Source: Methanosarcinaceae archaeon (GTDB taxonomy: Archaea; Halobacteriota; Methanosarcinia; Methanosarcinales; Methanosarcinaceae). Taken from it: 5,812 nt of DNA. Both the position numbers and the translations under genes were made by a program. How positions within the stretch are numbered: position 1 is the first letter of the stretch; the number at the start of each line of letters is the position of its first letter. The notes below the pieces were generated by a model. That model was given only the letters and a program-made list of their open reading frames with translations, was not told where the DNA came from and did not search any database. The stretch spans positions 1-5,812 of the forward strand of contig JAGAEB010000152.1 of the NCBI GenBank assembly GCA_017613335.1, written 5' to 3'. This document shows positions 5,669 through 5,812 of this stretch, in pieces.

Positions 5669-5681
5669 GATATAAAAAGAT
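5669..5681 (-). promoter_or_regulatory. Candidate TATA box for tRNA-Leu
   Basis: The minus strand reads TCTTTTTATATCG here, a good archaeal TATA-like element 54 bases before the mature tRNA 5' end. Initiation some 25 bases downstream would leave a 5' leader of about 25-30 bases for RNase P to remove. The weaker AAGCTATACT (5646-5655), nearer the tRNA, is an alternative. Confidence 0.5.
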
Positions 5682-5780
5682 GCCAGTCGGAAGCCGGAAA
5701 CGGTCGTTCCGGATCATTGTCTGCGATAAAAAAAGAGAATCGAAAAACGCTGAACGGACAGGACCCGGGAGCAGAAAATA

Positions 5781-5812
5781 AAAAAAGGCGGCTTTCCGTC
5801 AGGAAAGCCGCC
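5781..5812 (-). terminator. Strong stem-loop terminator of a gene beyond the right edge
   Basis: GGCGGCTTTCC (5787-5797) and GGAAAGCCGCC (5802-5812) form a perfect 11-bp stem with a four-base loop. On the minus strand it is followed by seven T (one is offset by the A at 5780 region) and then ATTTTC. This is a textbook stem plus T-tract stop for a minus-strand gene to the right of the window. The stem touches the window edge, so a matching T run on the other side, which would make it bidirectional, cannot be seen. Confidence 0.8.

Overview
The window reads as a piece of a euryarchaeal, probably methanogen (Methanomicrobiales-like), chromosome. The best evidence is a tRNA-Leu(GAG) with an archaeal-type D-arm, a short variable arm and no encoded CCA. 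It is supported by AT-rich TATA-like boxes, and by a zinc-ribbon/PUA/PP-loop 'PAPS reductase' fusion that I associate with methanogenic archaea. The genus cannot be fixed from the sequence alone.

Layout from left to right. (1) Bases 1-130 hold a 29-bp tandem array built on a 12-bp palindrome. It runs off the left edge and decays towards the stop codon of the next gene. (2) Bases 135-1691, minus strand, encode a 518-aa PUA-containing PAPS-reductase-family protein. (3) Bases 1692-2151 are a divergent intergenic region with TATA-like boxes, a 17-bp palindrome, a second tandem array (35-bp unit) and a hairpin. (4) Bases 2170-3084, plus strand, encode a stand-alone PD-(D/E)XK nuclease with the cysteine pattern of a Cas4/AddB-type iron-sulfur cluster. 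(5) Bases 3085-3231 separate convergent genes and contain nested inverted repeats.

(6) Bases 3232-5218, minus strand, hold a two-gene rloA-rloB (AbiL-type) defence operon. The ATPase gene rloA is intact and overlaps rloB by ATGA. rloB is interrupted near codon 112 by a one-base frameshift inside its most conserved motif; restoring one base gives a clean 218-aa RloB. (7) Bases 5219-5531 contain the rloA promoter and several hairpins, including a terminator for the tRNA. (8) tRNA-Leu lies at 5532-5615 on the minus strand, with its TATA-like box further right. (9) The window ends in a strong stem-loop terminator belonging to a minus-strand gene outside the window.

The RloA-RloB pair belongs to the broad set of defence modules that couple an SMC/ABC-like ATPase to a TOPRIM-like effector. 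By family knowledge, the ATPase senses or restrains and the RloB effector acts upon infection. Here the effector looks broken, or the base is missing through a sequencing error, while the ATPase remains open. Its position directly downstream of a tRNA gene fits an accessory insertion, but I found no duplicated tRNA 3' end in the window. The PAPS-family gene and the nuclease form separate transcription units, and nothing shows that they work with the operon.
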